From the NCBI GenBank assembly GCA_041665465.1, contig JBAYIU010000001.1, forward strand, positions 992,001 through 1,056,000: a stretch of 64,000 nucleotides of DNA, in the 5' to 3' direction. Every line of letters starts with the position of its first letter. Position 1 is the first letter of the stretch. A program made the position numbers and the translations under genes. The notes under the pieces are model-generated. The model was given only the letters and a program-made list of their open reading frames with translations. It made no database searches and had not been told where the DNA came from. Shown piece after piece: positions 1 to 8,355 of this stretch. The DNA comes from JACRPH01 sp041665465. GTDB lineage: Archaea > Nanobdellota > Nanobdellia > Woesearchaeales > GW2011-AR9.

Positions 1-181
1 TAGTTTTCTTATCCGCTAAATCACATTTATTGATCACATAAATTATCTTCTTTCCGTACTTCTCAATCTTACGCTCAATCTCAGGATTACGGGTTTTGGC
101 GATCATTCTTGCATCTAATACTTCTAGAACAATATCTGCATTCTTGATTACCTTATTAACGCTGTTCCAAAAATCGGTCAT
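1..181 (-). CDS. Circularly permuted GTPase, YlqF/NOG type (partial)
   Basis: Only the first 60 residues are in the window; the gene runs off the left edge. Near the N-terminus it reads ADIVLEVLDAR and then the G4 motif NKCDLA. Finding NKxD before any P-loop is the hallmark of circularly permuted GTPases of the YlqF/YawG/Nog2 group, which act in ribosome assembly. The P-loop and G3 motif would lie outside the window. The ATG is at 179-181, and the start is divergent from the small gene at 260. The family call rests on a short fragment. Confidence 0.75.
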   Translation of the reverse strand, partial: MTDFWNSVNKVIKNADIVLEVLDARMIAKTRNPEIERKIEKYGKKIIYVINKCDLADKKT

Positions 182-259
182 AAGAAGAAAATATCTACTG
201 CGCTATATATAACTTACTCCCCAGAAAATCTTTTAAACTAGAGGAGATTATAGATAAAT

Positions 260-553
260 ATGACTTTCTCCAAATCATTCGCCAGAACCTTGTCTGGAAC
301 AACTTATCCTGTATGGGAAGAAGTAGTGCTTACTACAGAAGAAGAGAAAGAAGTAGAAGAGAAGTGCAAGCAAGAGAATTTCTATCTAATGGATGAATGT
401 TTAAAAGAAGCTAAAAATCTAGCTATTAAGAATAGTGTCAATGATGATCGCAACTTAGTAAGCTTGGCTATAGCTTTGTTTGAGAAAAGAGCTTCTCATG
501 TAATCTTCTGGAAAGAATCTAAAGCTAAAGAAAAATTTGATAATAAAAAATAA
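260..553 (+). CDS. Small soluble protein of unknown function
   Basis: A 97-residue protein that I do not recognise. It is charged, with an acidic helix at about residues 25-38 (EEEKEVEEK) and a lysine-rich C-terminus, no membrane segment and only two cysteines. A TATA-like ttttaaac lies about 22-28 bases before the ATG, which fits a leaderless archaeal transcript. It is convergent with the membrane gene ending at 555, with one base between stops. Confidence 0.6.
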   Translation: MTFSKSFARTLSGTTYPVWEEVVLTTEEEKEVEEKCKQENFYLMDECLKEAKNLAIKNSVNDDRNLVSLAIALFEKRASHVIFWKESKAKEKFDNKK

Positions 554-554
554 A

Positions 555-1001
555 TTATTTCTTCTTTCCGTGCCTTTTCATGAAAGATTCAAAACGTTGT
601 ACTTCTTTCTTAGTATTGAAGAATAAAGAATGTTTTTTACCTTTATGGGTTAGGATGTACCCTCCCAAAAAAGTATGGTCCAACTTATGTTGTTTAATAT
701 CTTTAAAGTGGACTTTATGTTTTACACTTCCAAAACGATGTTGACGATGAATCTCTAAATGAGAAGGAGTAAGGGTGTATACCTCTTTAACCAATCTAAT
801 CTTCTGGACTATAGCTGAAATCAAGAAATAAAGACTGATGAAGATTACGGTGAAAAGAATGGCCAGATACCATCTTTGATCGAAATCGTAATATGAAAAG
901 ATGAAAACAATAGCTGCGATAATCGCTAAGAAAACTAATTCTAAGCGTAATAAAGTGAAATCCTTATCCGGGAATTTCCAAGACAGTTTTTGTTGAACCA
1001 T
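555..1001 (-). CDS. Membrane protein with PH-like cytosolic domain
   Basis: A 148-residue protein. Residues about 20-40 and 45-68 are two hydrophobic helices separated by a short DFDQRW turn. The rest is a basic, strand-rich domain with a YTLTPSHLEIHRQ segment, resembling the membrane-anchored PH-like (DUF304 type) architecture. The protein at 5823-6287 has the same layout and may be a distant relative. It is 13 bases downstream of the small membrane gene at 1015-1236, so the two are probably cotranscribed. The function is unknown. Confidence 0.6.
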   Translation of the reverse strand: MVQQKLSWKFPDKDFTLLRLELVFLAIIAAIVFIFSYYDFDQRWYLAILFTVIFISLYFLISAIVQKIRLVKEVYTLTPSHLEIHRQHRFGSVKHKVHFKDIKQHKLDHTFLGGYILTHKGKKHSLFFNTKKEVQRFESFMKRHGKKK

Positions 1002-1014
1002 TAAATTTACCTCT

Positions 1015-1236
1015 TTATTCGTTTATGACTGGCGCTTTAGTCATACTTATCACTGAAGCTATGAACATAGCAATGAACACTAAGATGAAAGCTGTTCCCC
1101 AATTGATACTCTTTGGATAGACCCAATAAACAGAAATCAAGAAACCGATGATAGAAAGGGCCATGAAACTGCTTTTTAAAGGAACTACATGCCAAGGTCT
1201 AGGTTTATTCTTCTTAACAGATTTAACTTTAGACAT
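1015..1236 (-). CDS. Small two-helix membrane protein
   Basis: A 73-residue protein with a basic N-terminus (KVKSVKKNKPRPW) and two hydrophobic segments at about residues 24-41 and 47-65. The positive-inside rule suggests a cytoplasmic N-terminus. It is probably the first gene of a two-gene unit with 555-1001. No family was recognised. Confidence 0.55.
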   Translation of the reverse strand: MSKVKSVKKNKPRPWHVVPLKSSFMALSIIGFLISVYWVYPKSINWGTAFILVFIAMFIASVISMTKAPVINE

Positions 1237-1319
1237 TTTCTTCTATCGCCTCTTTTTATGTTAGAAAGTTCTTCCGGTTTAAAAAGCTTGTGGAGAGCAA
1301 AATAGAGGTTGGAATGAAG

Positions 1320-2435
1320 CTATTCCAGTTGAGATAAGAATTTCTCTACTACTTTCTCTGCTTTCTTTCTTTTTTCCTGATGCTCTTTCAAGAAAGCAGT
1401 TACTTTTTCGATGGCAAGTTGTTTAAGTTCTCCGCTTAACAATTTTCCTGACTTGTAATCCTCATAAATCTTCTGCAATGTTTTGTCATCCGGTTCGAAC
1501 CCATATTTAAGTATTTGGAAAGCTACGTCCACCTCAGGGTTTCCACCCAGTTTACGATGTTCCTCAATTGTAGCTTGGCCTCCAGAGAAGGCATATTTCT
1601 TGATTTTCTTAGTGGCTTCTTCTGGAGTGTCCGTTAAAGCAATATAAGAAGTGGGATCAGAAGAAGACATTTTCCCTCCTCCTAATCCGGGTAGGAATTG
1701 ATGGCAAGTAGAACTGATCTGAACAAATTTATGTTCTTTAATTCTCTGGGAAATGTCTCGAGCTAAACGGATATGTGGATCTTGGTCTGCTCCTACTGGA
1801 ATGATTACCGGTAAAGGTCCTTCAAATTCGGGCAACTGAGCATGAAGCATATCTGATGCTTGTAACAGGGCTGAACTCATCTTACCGGGGGAAATCTGGC
1901 CGTAGATTGCTGAAAATTCGTTAAACGTAGCGTGTCTGGAAAGCATTAACGCTAGGCTGTAATAAGCATTAGACTTCTTTCCGTCAGTTGATCGTTGTGA
2001 TTGAAAATAAAAGTCACATTTCTTAAGGTCTAATCCCAACGCTACATAATTGGTAAGATATTCTTTAATTGCACATTCACGCAACTCTTTCATGTTTGGA
2101 TTACGAGAATTATAAGCTTCCACATCTGCGACAGTAAGATATACTTTAGCGCCAAGTTTTTGATAGAAGATAATCTGATCTGCGACCATTTTATGTCCAA
2201 AGTGCATCTTACCGCTGGGCATTAATCCGGTCATCATCACAAACGGTTTCTTGTTTTGGATAGCATCTACAATTCTAGCGAAATCTCGATGCGCAAAAAT
2301 TATTCCTCTTCTGAATAAAGGAAAGGATTGAAACTCTTCCGGAAGATGATGTAAAGGTTGGAGTCCGAACTCTTTAATCAGTTTATCGTAATCAACTTCT
2401 CCTTTAACTTCCCAAGGATTAACTGTAGCTTGCAT
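1320..2435 (-). CDS. trpS: Tryptophan-tRNA ligase
   Basis: The product charges tRNA-Trp with tryptophan using ATP. It has 371 residues, the usual size for archaeal/eukaryotic-type TrpRS. The class I signature is present as GLMPSGKMHFGHK at about residues 70-82 (HFGH as the HIGH variant), and the KMSKS loop reads GGKMSSSDP at about residues 254-262. The segment PVGADQDPHIRLARD is typical of the archaeal/eukaryal Trp/Tyr group, and the C-terminal helix is lysine-rich. TrpRS and TyrRS are related; the AIYGQISPGKMSSALLQASD stretch favours TrpRS. The gene stands alone. Confidence 0.93.
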   Translation of the reverse strand: MQATVNPWEVKGEVDYDKLIKEFGLQPLHHLPEEFQSFPLFRRGIIFAHRDFARIVDAIQNKKPFVMMTGLMPSGKMHFGHKMVADQIIFYQKLGAKVYLTVADVEAYNSRNPNMKELRECAIKEYLTNYVALGLDLKKCDFYFQSQRSTDGKKSNAYYSLALMLSRHATFNEFSAIYGQISPGKMSSALLQASDMLHAQLPEFEGPLPVIIPVGADQDPHIRLARDISQRIKEHKFVQISSTCHQFLPGLGGGKMSSSDPTSYIALTDTPEEATKKIKKYAFSGGQATIEEHRKLGGNPEVDVAFQILKYGFEPDDKTLQKIYEDYKSGKLLSGELKQLAIEKVTAFLKEHQEKRKKAEKVVEKFLSQLE

Positions 2436-2459
2436 ATCTTAGATTCATCTTTATGAGAT

Positions 2460-2942
2460 TTATATACTTTTCTTGAAACTTTGGGTTCCCCACATCTTTC
2501 TGAGAGAGTCAGGAATTTCAATTTCTGCTTGGGTGAGATAGAGAATTAACTTGCCGAAGTGCAGTTGTTCATGTTGAAATAACCAAGACATCACGTTTAA
2601 TTTACTACTTTTCTCTCCGAAATATTCAATCTCTTTGATTTTGGGTTCGCTAATCATTCTTAAAATCTCGGTTCCGGTTTCTTCTAGTGCTTTGAACATC
2701 TCTTCTTTACTTAACTTTGAAACCTCTTCATCATCTAGGCATTCTGTCTGACCGTTAAGTTTTCCTTGCTTTATCCCCAGAAGATACATTTTCCTGGTAG
2801 TTAAAAGACAGGCGAATTCCCAAGAGAAAGATCTGAACCTTGGCGAGAAGGGTTTAGTGTGATATGTTTCTTCCGGGATACAGTTCAGTAAGTCTAAGGT
2901 GGTTGCGTTGACTTGCTTCCAGGTTTTCAAGAAATCTATCAT
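2460..2942 (-). CDS. DinB-like four-helix protein
   Basis: A 160-residue helical protein. FLKTWKQVNATTLDLLNCIPEETYHTKPFSPRF fits the first helix and loop of DinB/YfiT-fold proteins, and SWLFQHEQLHFGKLILYL at about residues 121-138 fits the conserved H-x(3)-H metal-ligand helix. Such proteins are often metal-dependent thiol transferases, but no substrate can be named. A rare-codon cluster or transfer sign is not obvious. Confidence 0.65.
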   Translation of the reverse strand: MIDFLKTWKQVNATTLDLLNCIPEETYHTKPFSPRFRSFSWEFACLLTTRKMYLLGIKQGKLNGQTECLDDEEVSKLSKEEMFKALEETGTEILRMISEPKIKEIEYFGEKSSKLNVMSWLFQHEQLHFGKLILYLTQAEIEIPDSLRKMWGTQSFKKSI

Positions 2943-3032
2943 TCTCTTAATCCTGGTTTATTTCTTAATAAAGATATCGAAACGGAAATCTCCCAAAAGC
3001 TTTTTAAATCAACATCTTATTTTCTTTTCTAT

Positions 3033-3199
3033 GCCCCGGTAGTGTAGCCCGGACCAAGATAAACTTGTTTATTTTGGGGACAAACTATCATCCCACACTT
3101 TCGAGAACTTAATAAGTTTGAAGAGATGTGGGGACTCGGGTTCAAATGTTGGCGCTCGATAACAATTCGAACGTCAGTGAGAAATTCCCGACCGGGGCA
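3033..3199 (+). tRNA. tRNA-Glu (UUC) with three apparent introns
   Basis: The acceptor stem GCCCCGG pairs with CCGGGGC (3192-3198), with A73 at 3199. The D-stem GTGT pairs with the GTAC-like TCAT before 3092. The anticodon stem CCACA (3093-3097)/TGTGG (3128-3132) encloses UUC at 3100-3102. The T-stem is TCGGG/CCCGA. Three inserts break the molecule: about 30 bases in the D-loop (about 3057-3086), about 23 bases after position 37 (3104-3126) and about 38 bases in the T-loop (about 3148-3185). Each insert can fold as a hairpin. Exact splice sites are inferred. Removing all three leaves a normal tRNA-Glu sequence. Confidence 0.88.
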
Positions 3200-3273
3200 C
3201 ATTTTTATTTTATTTTTCAAGTGTGTCGCTTTGTCGACAAACATATATAAATCTGTTTATCCTTCTTTCAACT

Positions 3274-3495
3274 ATGGATGCCAATATACTTTTCGCTGTG
3301 ATCACTGGGGTATTCTGTGGCTGGATGGTTTCGCATATGAAAGAATATATTACTGAACCGGTGTTAAACATATTTCTTAGGTTAGTACCGGAAAAGAGGT
3401 ATATATGCAGGATTTTAATTCAAGCTTTAACTTCAATGGCTAGTCTGATTCTTGTTTTTGTGATAATATTTATTGTTGAGTTGCTCTTCTTTTAA
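3274..3495 (+). CDS. Small membrane protein, unknown
   Basis: A 73-residue protein starting MDANILF. I chose this ATG because a TATA-like acatatataaat lies about 25 bases before it; an upstream ATG at 3223 would start only 24 bases after the tRNA-Glu. There are hydrophobic helices at about residues 4-18 and 47-72, with a basic loop (VPEKRYICRI) between. No family was recognised. It opens an AT-rich orphan-gene patch that runs to about 4.6 kb. Confidence 0.5.
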   Translation: MDANILFAVITGVFCGWMVSHMKEYITEPVLNIFLRLVPEKRYICRILIQALTSMASLILVFVIIFIVELLFF

Positions 3496-3539
3496 TATAA
3501 CCAAAACGTTTATTAAAACTTAAAGTATTCTTCATTTAA

Positions 3540-4118
3540 ATGAATATAAAAATGTTCTTAGGGATTGTATTTTTAGTATTTTTCATTATTGTTCTAGTTG
3601 GTTGTGATTCTTCAGTTTTTGCAAGTTTAACTGGTTGTCCACAATTAAATATCTCAATGACACTTAGATGTCCCGAATCTATGCCCTGTTTACTTTATGA
3701 TGGGGATATCATTGCAGATTTAACTAATCAGGAATATAGAGCACAGTCCAATTCTTACGTTAATTGTAGAGGAGCATCACTTGAAGGAGAGAATAAAAAC
3801 TATCTTTATTGTGATGTTGGTGGAAGAATCGGACATATTAATACCAAAATAATCCAGCAGGCATCAGGATTTTTTGATTCCACATACGAGATTGAAAGAA
3901 TACCTTTTGTTGTAAAAGTACCAAAAGAAGAAGGGGATGTTATTCAAAAACAAGAGCTCGTTAGAAAAAGTTTTACAAATATTTATTCTAAGGAAGATAG
4001 CGTATTTATCAAAACCATATGTGGGAAAGACCCAGTTGAGATAGTTAAAGAGCGTCAAAAAGAGAAAACAAGACAATATAAGGAACGCGTAGGGCAGATT
4101 GGTAGCTTTTTTGAATAA
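3540..4118 (+). CDS. Predicted lipoprotein, unknown
   Basis: A 192-residue protein. A signal peptide with a strongly hydrophobic core ends in the lipobox LVGC (Cys at about residue 22), so it is probably lipid-anchored and extracellular. The mature part has further cysteines in a TGCPQL/LRCPES/MPCLL/VNCRG/LYCDV/TICGK series, suggesting disulfides. The C-terminus is lysine- and glutamate-rich. AT content is higher than in neighbouring housekeeping genes. I do not recognise the family. Confidence 0.6.
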   Translation: MNIKMFLGIVFLVFFIIVLVGCDSSVFASLTGCPQLNISMTLRCPESMPCLLYDGDIIADLTNQEYRAQSNSYVNCRGASLEGENKNYLYCDVGGRIGHINTKIIQQASGFFDSTYEIERIPFVVKVPKEEGDVIQKQELVRKSFTNIYSKEDSVFIKTICGKDPVEIVKERQKEKTRQYKERVGQIGSFFE

Positions 4119-4159
4119 CCCTCCAAACATTTATATTATATGTTTGTTTAACTATACTT

Positions 4160-4579
4160 ATGTGGATAATAGATTTATGTATCAAATTATATGAATTGAT
4201 TGTAGGATATAAAGCAAGATTAACGATTAATAATGTTACAATTTATCCTCACGGAAAAGACCTTTTACAAGGGAGAGGGTCCCATTCTATCGATATCGAT
4301 TTAATAATCAGAAATAAAAGTTCTAAATCTTCTACAGTTGAAGGAATATATTTAAATCTGAATGGTAAATCATTGAAAAATATTCTCCAAAAAAAGAACT
4401 TACTAATAGAATCATTAAATGTATTGAATAATTATTCTAAATCAGTAGAATTACATACAAACACAAGTATCTCTGATCTTAAAAAAATTCTGAACAAAAA
4501 TGTAAATAAATTAGAAATTATTGTTGCCCATACTTATGGTGAAGTAAAATGGAAAGAAGATATTGAGTTGAAACTCTAA
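4160..4579 (+). CDS. Unknown protein
   Basis: A 139-residue protein of unknown family. An amphipathic or weakly hydrophobic start (MWIIDLCIKLYELIVGY) is followed by a strand-rich region with alternating hydrophobic residues (SIDIDLIIRNKSS, VEGIYLNLNGKSL), which could be a small beta-sandwich. It follows the lipoprotein gene by 41 bases on the same strand and shares its high AT content. It may be part of the same acquired patch. Confidence 0.5.
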   Translation: MWIIDLCIKLYELIVGYKARLTINNVTIYPHGKDLLQGRGSHSIDIDLIIRNKSSKSSTVEGIYLNLNGKSLKNILQKKNLLIESLNVLNNYSKSVELHTNTSISDLKKILNKNVNKLEIIVAHTYGEVKWKEDIELKL

Positions 4580-4628
4580 TTAATTGAACCTAATTTGTGT
4601 TATCCACCTGCAATTAAAAGTAATATCA

Positions 4629-4648
4629 AAGTGTCTAAAAAGACACTT
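4629..4648 (+). terminator. Hairpin after the orphan-gene patch
   Basis: A perfect 7-bp stem AAGTGTC/GACACTT with loop TAAAAA lies 50 bases after the stop at 4579, followed by cccttttag. It could be a terminator or mRNA 3'-end structure. Archaeal termination depends mainly on U-tracts, so the role is inferred. Confidence 0.4.
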
Positions 4649-4747
4649 CCCTTTTAGAACCGTTTAGTTTCCTTTAGTTTTTCAAAGAAGTTTTTCTATT
4701 TTCCTTGTTTGTAAGTTTGATAATTCCCACCTACTCACAAAGATACC

Positions 4748-4760
4748 TTTATAAAATATA
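4748..4760 (+). promoter_or_regulatory. TATA box of the AI-2E transporter gene
   Basis: The run TTTATAAAATATA ends about 24 bases before ATG 4784, the spacing expected for a leaderless archaeal transcript. It supports 4784 rather than the internal codon at 4884 as the original start of the transporter. Confidence 0.55.
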
Positions 4761-4783
4761 AACTATTATCTCCCTTAAGGGTG

Positions 4784-5822
4784 ATGGAAGATTAAGAAAT
4801 TTAGTGGATATATTCCTATAATCTTAGCGATACTATTAATAATCCTTTCTTTCTTCATCGTTAAACCATTCTTAGAAGCCATCTTGATGGGAGGAATCTT
4901 AGCTTACTTTGCTTATCCCCTGTATAAATGGATCAATAAACACTTCTCTGATACTATTGCCTCTTTAGTGGTATGTGTCATCATCTTGGCGTTATTAGTT
5001 GTTCCAGCGGTATTTATAATAAATGTATTAGTAGAAGATTCTTACACCACTTTTAATTTAATTAAAGAAAAGCTATCTGTCGGATTATTATCAGAATGTA
5101 CGAACTCTCTTTGTCAGAGAGTAGAAAGTCTGATTCAATTACCTTCAGTAAAGGGCCAAATTCAGACCGTTACTGAGTTTCTTACCTCTAAAGTGTTCCA
5201 GTTAGGGTCACAATTCTTACTGAGTCTTCCTCGGTTTATCTTAAATCTATTTGTAATGTTTTTCACTTTGTTCTACTTCCTTAAACATGGAAAACATTTC
5301 TTAGTAAAAATAAGCAAATATTTGAGCATGCAGAAAAAGGAGTATGCCTATATCCTTTCCAGATTAAGCGAGATTGTACATGGAGTAGTTTATGGTTATT
5401 TAATGGTAGCATTAATTCAAGGTGCTTTGGGAGCATTAGGTTTCTTAATCTTTGGAGTTTCTTCTCCTTTTTTCTGGGGTTTAATTATGGCCTTATTTGC
5501 TCTGATTCCTATTTTAGGTACAGGAGTAGTGTGGGTGCCAGCTTCCTTGATTTTATTCTTTGATGGAATGATTCAAAGTTCTAACTCTTTAATGTTTAAG
5601 GGAATCGGATTATTCTTGTATGGACTATTAATTGTTAGTACCATTGACAATATTCTTAAACCAAAATTAATCAGCGAGAAAGCTAAAGTTCATCCAGTAA
5701 TTATCATGATTGGAGTATTCGGGGGACTATTGTTGTTCGGTCCATTAGGAGTGATTATCGGTCCGTTAGTTTTGGCTACCACTCAAGTAGTATTTGAAAC
5801 TTATCTTAACAAGAAAGTTTGA
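4784..5822 (+). CDS. AI-2E family (UPF0118) membrane transporter with 5' frame disruption
   Basis: The main frame from 4785 to 5822 encodes an integral membrane protein. The region KPFLEAILMGGILAYFAYPLYKW and the later ALIPILGTGVVWVPASL and GVIIGPLVLA segments are typical of the AI-2E/UPF0118 family. ATG 4784 is placed correctly relative to a TATA box but reads ATG-GAA-GAT-TAA. Removing one G gives M-K-I-K-K-F-S-G-Y, which joins the long frame and restores the first membrane helix. The next standard-type start in frame, TTG 4884, would lose that helix. This is either a real frameshift, a sequencing error or a non-standard start at ATT 4791. The substrate is unknown. Confidence 0.75.
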
Positions 5823-6287
5823 TCATACTGGTCTACTTCTAGCATAATTGACCAATTGTTGAAGATAAGCTTCAATCTGCATCTCTTCCGGGATATTCTC
5901 TACCTTAAGTTTATTCCCTAAATCCAGATGATAAGTCTTGAATCTCTTGTCCACAAAACTTTGCACTCTTACTACTTGAGAAACTTGAGTATAAAAAATA
6001 GCTTTCTTGTGTAACATAATCCGGTTCTGATAAAATCGGTAAGGTTGGCCTACTTGGTGATACCCTAAATAAATTCCCAAAGCCAGAATCATTCCTAATA
6101 AAACAATAGAAGCTAAGTTAACCGCACTTTGTTGTTCAGCGTCTAGTTGTAATAAAGATAAATTTAGCAGGATTCCTGCATAGAATAATCCTCCCAGAAC
6201 TATTAAAGTGATAATCTTGGGTACCATCACTCTCTTCTTATTCTGCGGTAAAAGGTACAAAGGCTGCTCTGGGGTTTGTTCTACCAT
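5823..6287 (-). CDS. Membrane protein with PH-like domain
   Basis: A 154-residue protein with two hydrophobic helices at about residues 23-43 and 56-76, then a strand-rich soluble domain starting YRFYQNRIMLHKKAIFYTQVSQVVRV. This order resembles membrane-anchored bacterial PH-like domains (DUF304/bPH2 type). The 3' end abuts the transporter gene (stop codons adjacent). It resembles 555-1001 in layout. The function is unknown. Confidence 0.6.
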   Translation of the reverse strand: MVEQTPEQPLYLLPQNKKRVMVPKIITLIVLGGLFYAGILLNLSLLQLDAEQQSAVNLASIVLLGMILALGIYLGYHQVGQPYRFYQNRIMLHKKAIFYTQVSQVVRVQSFVDKRFKTYHLDLGNKLKVENIPEEMQIEAYLQQLVNYARSRPV

Positions 6288-6383
6288 AGTCTGAAGGATT
6301 ATTTTTTGGTTTATATGGTTTACTGAAGAAGAGGGATTAAAAACAAAAGATTTTTTAAATAAAGCCGGAAATTGATACCTTGT

Positions 6384-6524
6384 GGACCCATAGTCTAGCG
6401 GCTATAACGACTCGTTGACGAGAACATTCTCAAAGTCGAGTAGATCCCCGGTTCGAATATAAGAGCAGTCTGCCCTTATCAACCCCCACAAGAAGGTTGA
6501 AATACGAAAGTCCGGGTGGGTCCA
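6384..6524 (+). tRNA. tRNA-Val (GAC) with anticodon- and T-loop introns
   Basis: The acceptor GGACCCA pairs with TGGGTCC (6517-6523), with A73 at 6524. The anticodon stem ACTCG (6410-6414)/CGAGT (6437-6441) holds GAC at 6417-6419. A 15-base insert follows position 37 (6421-6435) with an internal GAGA/TCTC hairpin. The T-stem CCCGG/CCGGG is separated by a T-loop carrying about 53 extra bases (6458-6510), with two small hairpins (ATAAG/CTTAT and AACC/GGTT). The anticodon reads GAC; no alternative placement of U33 gives a paired five-base stem. Confidence 0.87.
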
Positions 6525-6580
6525 CTCATTTTCTTCCACCTTTTAGAAAATGTTATAAACCTGAATAAAGTATCTTAAGT

Positions 6581-7705
6581 ATGCATAATGATCATCATTT
6601 TTGGTGGAGATACTTCCCTAAGAAAGAATTAACTCAAGTTTACATCTCTGCAGCTATCCGTTCTTTTGCTATTTCTCTGATTAGTTTATTCGTTCCGTTA
6701 TACTTGTACGTAGAATTAGGATACAGTTTAAATCAAACTATCTGGATGTTTATGGTTTATGCTGTGGCTCTGGCGGTATTCTCACCGATAGCAGCAAAGT
6801 TTGCTGCTAGATTTGGATTTAAACATTCAGTATTAGTTAGTGTTCCTTTATACTTAGGATTTATCGGAATGTTATATCTTCTACCTTTCTATAAGATTCC
6901 TCTTTATGTCCTAGGTATAACTTTAGGAACCTCTTTAGCTTTCTATTGGATGGGAATGCATCTTATTTTCATGAAAGCTAGTGATTGTAAACATCGAGGG
7001 GAAGAAGTAGGAAAGAGAGAAAGCATTTCTATTCTAGCTACTATGGTTGGTCCAATCCTGGGAGGATTATTGATTAACCTCTTAGGATTTAAACCGGTAT
7101 TTCTCTTTACTGGAATATTGTTATTTATTTCTGCCTTCTTCTTGTTCTTAAGTAAAGACCAGCATACTCGCTACCATTTCTCTTTAACTTCTTTATTTGA
7201 TCCTAAGGAGTGGAAAAATTATTTATTCTTTATCTCTAGAGGGACTCGGGCCTTAGCTGCAGGAGTAATCTGGCCCTTGTTTATTTTTGTGATCTTGAAA
7301 GATTATCTTTCTTTGGGGATAGTAGAGTCAATCCTAGCCGGGATAAGCGCCTTTTTGTTATGGTTCATGGGCAGATATAGCGACCATCTAAATAAACATA
7401 AAATATTACATTGGACTACTTGGTTTGAAGCTCTGTCTTGGGGAGGCCGAGCATTAGTAACCACTATCGATCAAATCTTAAGTGTAACTATCTTTGGTTC
7501 TTTAACTTACGGAATATTTGAAGCTCCAGCCGGAGCTTTAGAGTATGATAAAGCTTGTGGAGATAAAACCGCTTACTTTGTGAACAGAGAAATCTTTATT
7601 TGTGTGGGTAGGCTATTGGTGGGGGGAGTTGTGTTGCTAACTAGTAGCTTAATAGGGGGATTATTATTCAATGGGGTGGCTACTTTTGCTACTTTCTTAT
7701 TCTAA
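6581..7705 (+). CDS. MFS-type transporter
   Basis: A 374-residue polytopic protein with about 10-12 hydrophobic helices. Features of the major facilitator superfamily include the AAKFAARFGFKHSVLVS loop between helices 2 and 3 (motif A-like) and a second related FMGRYSDHLNKHKILH loop in the C-terminal half. The N-terminus HNDHHFWWRYFPKKEL is probably cytoplasmic. A methyltransferase gene starts 3 bases after the stop, so the two are likely cotranscribed. The substrate cannot be predicted. Confidence 0.75.
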   Translation: MHNDHHFWWRYFPKKELTQVYISAAIRSFAISLISLFVPLYLYVELGYSLNQTIWMFMVYAVALAVFSPIAAKFAARFGFKHSVLVSVPLYLGFIGMLYLLPFYKIPLYVLGITLGTSLAFYWMGMHLIFMKASDCKHRGEEVGKRESISILATMVGPILGGLLINLLGFKPVFLFTGILLFISAFFLFLSKDQHTRYHFSLTSLFDPKEWKNYLFFISRGTRALAAGVIWPLFIFVILKDYLSLGIVESILAGISAFLLWFMGRYSDHLNKHKILHWTTWFEALSWGGRALVTTIDQILSVTIFGSLTYGIFEAPAGALEYDKACGDKTAYFVNREIFICVGRLLVGGVVLLTSSLIGGLLFNGVATFATFLF

Positions 7706-7707
7706 CC

Positions 7708-8355
7708 ATGAATGCAGAAACAGAATTTTTATCCGGACTGATTAAGTTACAGTATGGAATGAAGGTCGAACCTAGACTTAGAAGGTTAGCTAAAAAAGTA
7801 ACTTGGGCGAAAAACTGGCCTCAAGATAGAACTTCTTTCTGGAACGCAGAAGCGTTTATGTGGGGTCATAAAATCCAGAAAGAAAGACGTGATTTAATAA
7901 AAAAAGAACTTTCCTTTCTAAAAGGAAAGAATTTAGATCTGGGTTGTGGCAGTTATTCTTATCTTCCTTCTGTGGGGTTTGATCTTTCTTCCAAAATGCT
8001 TGATTTTAATGAAAACCTTTCTAAAAAAGTAATTGGAGATTTAGAACATGCTTTACCTTTTAAGCCAAATTCCTTCGATTCAGTTACAGCTATCTTTGTG
8101 TTAAATTATGTTAAAAATTATCCCCTACTATTTACAGAAGTACACCGAGTTCTCAAAGATCAAGGCAATTTTGTGGCTTTATTGAGCGCTAAAGGGGTAC
8201 AGGCCTGGCATGCTCAGCAACAAGTTAATTCTTTTACTTCTTTAATATGGAAGAAAAACTTACAGAAGTCGGGGTTTAAAGTAAAGGTTAAGATCAAGGA
8301 TAAGTTATGTTTCTTCTTCTGTCAAAAAGCAACCAAAAAGTCACCCTGGCCGTAA
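7708..8355 (+). CDS. Class I SAM-dependent methyltransferase
   Basis: A 215-residue protein. Motif I is LDLGCGSYSYLPSVGFDLS at about residues 71-89, followed by the motif II/III regions ALPFKPNSFDSVTAIFVLNYVKN and EVHRVLKDQGNFVALL, typical of the Methyltransf_11 group. The N-terminal 60 residues are helical and basic. Downstream of the MFS gene in a likely operon. The substrate is unknown. The last 19 bases of the gene form the 5' arm of a long inverted repeat (8337-8455). Confidence 0.75.
   Translation: MNAETEFLSGLIKLQYGMKVEPRLRRLAKKVTWAKNWPQDRTSFWNAEAFMWGHKIQKERRDLIKKELSFLKGKNLDLGCGSYSYLPSVGFDLSSKMLDFNENLSKKVIGDLEHALPFKPNSFDSVTAIFVLNYVKNYPLLFTEVHRVLKDQGNFVALLSAKGVQAWHAQQQVNSFTSLIWKKNLQKSGFKVKVKIKDKLCFFFCQKATKKSPWP

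Noticed and set aside
3029..3244. Apparent open frames on both strands across the tRNA-Glu region
   Set aside because: They lie on the intron-bearing tRNA and have no protein-like composition.
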